Below, piece after piece: positions 61,111-64,000 of a DNA stretch of 64,000 nt. The position numbers were made by a program, and so were the translations under genes. The notes beneath the pieces were generated by a model. The model worked only from the letters and a program-made list of their open reading frames with translations, made no database searches and was not told where the DNA came from. Every line of letters starts with the position of its first letter. Within the stretch, counting starts at the first letter, position 1. Source of the DNA: Candidatus Cloacimonadota bacterium (GTDB lineage Bacteria > Cloacimonadota > Cloacimonadia > Cloacimonadales > TCS61); NCBI GenBank assembly GCA_030621085.1, contig JAUXIJ010000005.1:1-64000 (forward strand). The letters run 5' to 3'.

Positions 61111-61856
61111 TCCGCCGATAACCTCTCTATTATTTCATCAGATATTTCAAAATTAGCATATACTTTCTGGACATCATCATTATCTTCCAATTGATCCAGA
61201 AGTTTTAATAATTTCCCAGCCACGTTATCTGCATTAACAGTATTTTTGGGGATACGTGTCTGTTCAGCCTTTTCTATTTGATATCCGTTTTCTTCCAGGA
61301 TTTTATGCACAGAATGCAGATCTGAATAAGCAGTAAATATTTCGTAATTTTCATTTTCGCTCGAGAAATCTTCTGCACCGGCATCGAGAGCAGCCATCAT
61401 CAGTTCATCTTCGTCTACACCTTCTTTATTAATTTCGATGCTGCCTTTTGGTTCGAATATCCAGGAAACAGAACCGTTTTCTGCCAGGTTACCACCAAAT
61501 TTTGAGAAAATGTGCCGGATATCTGATACAGTTCTTTGTTTATTATCGGTAAGTGTTTCTACAATGATTGCTACACCATCGTGCCCATAACCCTCATAAG
61601 TATAACTTTCATATTTAACACCTTCCAGTTCACCTGTTCCTTTTTTTATAGCTTTTTCAATGTTACTGCTCGGCATATTGTTATTTCTGGCAGTAGTAAT
61701 GGCAAGACGCAGTCTGGGATTCATTTCCTGGTTTCCACCACCTTCTCGGGCTGCTACAATTATTTCTTTTACCAGCTTGGTGAATAGCTTGCCACGTTTT
61801 GCGTCGGCTGCACCTTTCTTGTGTTTAATAGAGCTCCATTTACTATGACCGGACAT
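61107..61856 (-). CDS. YebC/PmpR family protein
   Basis: 'MSGHSKWSSIKHKKGAADAKRGKLFTKLVKEI'. Confidence 0.95.
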   Translation of the reverse strand: MSGHSKWSSIKHKKGAADAKRGKLFTKLVKEIIVAAREGGGNQEMNPRLRLAITTARNNNMPSSNIEKAIKKGTGELEGVKYESYTYEGYGHDGVAIIVETLTDNKQRTVSDIRHIFSKFGGNLAENGSVSWIFEPKGSIEINKEGVDEDELMMAALDAGAEDFSSENENYEIFTAYSDLHSVHKILEENGYQIEKAEQTRIPKNTVNADNVAGKLLKLLDQLEDNDDVQKVYANFEISDEIIERLSAD

Positions 61857-61931
61857 AAGACCTCCATGTAAGAATTATCCACCTTCAAAAGGTGTCATCA
61901 TCCGCAGGGTGATTATTATTGAAAAACAGGA

Positions 61932-63971
61932 TCAATCATTTTTTTCGTTGGCTGCAGCTATCACTTTAACAGCAATTTCATCAGGAACTTTCTCCAGGTG
62001 AGAGGGTTTTTGCACGAATTTACCTCGACCTTGTGTAAAAGACTTCAAAGCGGGGAAATAATTAAATAGTTCAGCCAAAGGTATCTGAGCATTCAGTATC
62101 TGTTTTTTCCCTTTTTTATCCATTCCCAGTATCTTCCCACGACGAGTGGAAACATCACCCATCACGTCACCCATATATTCTTCCGGTATAATGATCTGAA
62201 CTTCATGGACGGGTTCGAGTAAGATCGGCGAAGCTGTTTCAAAGGCTTTTTTCAGGGCATTCCAAGAAGCTATCTTAAAAGCCATCTCAGATGAATCCAC
62301 ATCATGAAAACTACCATAATGTACTTCAACACTGATATCTACAATGGGATTTCCCGAAACAATACCTTTTTTCAATATTTCATTTAAACCTTTTTCGATT
62401 GCCGGAATGAATTTTGTGGGAATAGTTCCACCAACAATAGAGTTGATGAATTCAAATCCTTCGCCACGCGGTTTGGGTTTAACTCGAAAATAAACTTCTG
62501 CGTATTGTCCACGACCACCGGATTGCTTTTTGTGCTTATAACTAACATCTGTATTACCTCGAAGTGTTTCTTTATAAGGAACTTTAGGTGTTTTCATTTC
62601 TGCTTCGATCTTATAACGTGATTTCAATTTTTTTGCCAGTAAACCTACTTGTTGTTCACCAATACCGGAGAGAACAGTTTCTGCTGTTTCAGTATTCATT
62701 TCAAGATGAAGTGTAGGATCTTCTTCCAGAAGCTTACTGAGAGATGTTCCTATCTTGTCCTCATCGTGCTGGTTTACAGCTTTTATGGTTTGCCAGAAAA
62801 CCGAAGAAGGCAGTTCAGGTTTAGAGAGCATGAGTTTGGAACCCGGTTTCACAATTGAATTAAAGCTGCGGGCAACTTTCATTTTTACAAGGGCACCAAT
62901 ATCTCCAGCTTTAATCTTAGATGCATCGGTACGGTTTTTCCCAACCACAAAATACATAGAACCCACTCTGTCTTTACTGTCTTTTTCAGGGATCAAAACA
63001 TCTATTCCAGCGGTAAGTGATCCTGAAAAAACTCTTACATAAGCCAGATCACCAACGTTCGGGTCTGAGAATGATTTGAATACAAATGCCAGTAGTTCAC
63101 TATTTTCTGAGATTGCAATATTTTTTTTAACTCCATTTTCTTCAATTTCCACTTCATTTATATCAGCAGGTGAAGGAAAATAATCAACAATTGCATTCAT
63201 AAGTTCGCTCACTGCTATATTATGTGTAGCAGAGCAGGCAAATGCAGGTACTAAAGATCCTTTTGTAATTGCATTCTTAATGCCAGATGCAAGTTCATCA
63301 TCAGTTAATTCACCGGCTTCAAAATATTTTTCCAAAAGAGCGTCATCACTTTCGGCAATAGCTTCCATCAGAACCATTTTATTTTCTTCGTAACTATCAG
63401 CCAGATTGGCAGGTATTTCAGTTTCTTTACCACCAATATAAGCCTTGCCTTTAATTATATCTACGATACCTTCAAATCTGTGTTCGCTACCAATTGGAAG
63501 GAAAACCGGTACAGGATTTAGATCGCAATTCTCTTTAATAGCATCCAGTGTTTTAATAAAATCTGCACCTTCGTTATCCAGTCTGTTAATTATTAAGCAT
63601 TTTGCAGCATTGCTGTTTTCAAGTAATTCGATAGATTGTTCCAGGCTCACCTCATAACCAGCAGATGCGTTTGCTACAAAAAGAAGTGTATCTGCAGCAA
63701 TAGAAGCAGCTATCTGTTCGCTGGCAAAATCTGCATAGCCAGGTGTGTCCATTATGTTTATCTTACATTTCTTCCAATTATAATTGGCAACACCAATAAC
63801 CATAGACATACCTTTTTCGATCTCTTCCGCACTGAAATCCATTACTGTGTTACCTTCTTCAATTTTACCAACTCTGGTTGTAGTTTTTGAATTATAAAGT
63901 AGTTGCTCAGCCAGGCTGGTTTTTCCTGCACCGGAGGCACCAACTAGAGCAATATTTCTAATATCTTTCAT
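61932..63971 (-). CDS. Elongation factor G-like GTPase
   Basis: G1 'GASGAGKTSL', G3 'DTPGYADF', 'SGGRGQYAEVYFRVKP', 'PVHEVQIIIPEEYMGDVMGDVSTRRGKILGMD'. Confidence 0.85.
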   Translation of the reverse strand: MKDIRNIALVGASGAGKTSLAEQLLYNSKTTTRVGKIEEGNTVMDFSAEEIEKGMSMVIGVANYNWKKCKINIMDTPGYADFASEQIAASIAADTLLFVANASAGYEVSLEQSIELLENSNAAKCLIINRLDNEGADFIKTLDAIKENCDLNPVPVFLPIGSEHRFEGIVDIIKGKAYIGGKETEIPANLADSYEENKMVLMEAIAESDDALLEKYFEAGELTDDELASGIKNAITKGSLVPAFACSATHNIAVSELMNAIVDYFPSPADINEVEIEENGVKKNIAISENSELLAFVFKSFSDPNVGDLAYVRVFSGSLTAGIDVLIPEKDSKDRVGSMYFVVGKNRTDASKIKAGDIGALVKMKVARSFNSIVKPGSKLMLSKPELPSSVFWQTIKAVNQHDEDKIGTSLSKLLEEDPTLHLEMNTETAETVLSGIGEQQVGLLAKKLKSRYKIEAEMKTPKVPYKETLRGNTDVSYKHKKQSGGRGQYAEVYFRVKPKPRGEGFEFINSIVGGTIPTKFIPAIEKGLNEILKKGIVSGNPIVDISVEVHYGSFHDVDSSEMAFKIASWNALKKAFETASPILLEPVHEVQIIIPEEYMGDVMGDVSTRRGKILGMDKKGKKQILNAQIPLAELFNYFPALKSFTQGRGKFVQKPSHLEKVPDEIAVKVIAAANEKND

Positions 63972-64000
63972 ATTTCCTCCAACATATTATATACATTTCA

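Overview
This 64 kb, AT-rich, gene-dense window looks chromosomal. Gene content resembles a Gram-negative, Cloacimonadota-like bacterium, but that phylum is inference. Left to right it holds: (1) a two-component cluster (hybrid kinase, kinase, NtrC-type regulator); (2) a minus-strand surface-glycan/lipid module (two tandem GT-C-like proteins, FAD oxidoreductase, LtaS-like sulfatase-fold protein, GtrA); (3) a complete-looking type IV pilus-like locus at 13.1-27.1 kb. The pilus locus has atypical pilin-like proteins, a textbook sigma-54 promoter, a PilM-PilN-TPR fusion, a kinase-like protein with no ATPase domain and a REC-cNMP regulator; (4) threonine aldolase and a DUF5684-like protein; (5) a mutagenesis/DNA-repair cluster (umuD, umuC, dinB, SRAP, HEPN-like ORF, addB, addA) with a duplicated palindromic operator candidate upstream; (6) glmM, a metalloprotease/beta-propeller/Omp85-like fusion, MCE/ABC genes, mtaB, a GxxExxY gene bracketed by inverted repeats, aspS, and a methyltransferase with a possible nuclease domain; (7) a minus-strand housekeeping block (gyrB, gyrA, PASTA protein, rsmB, ruvA, ruvC, yebC, EF-G-like). 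The least-explained signals are several families of perfect intergenic hairpins, including an 89-bp triple-hairpin element in two inverted copies about 10 kb apart, the repeat-bracketed GxxExxY cassette whose repeats supply coding sequence to both neighbours, and the twin palindromes before umuD. All calls come from reading the sequence and supplied ORFs; no database search was run.
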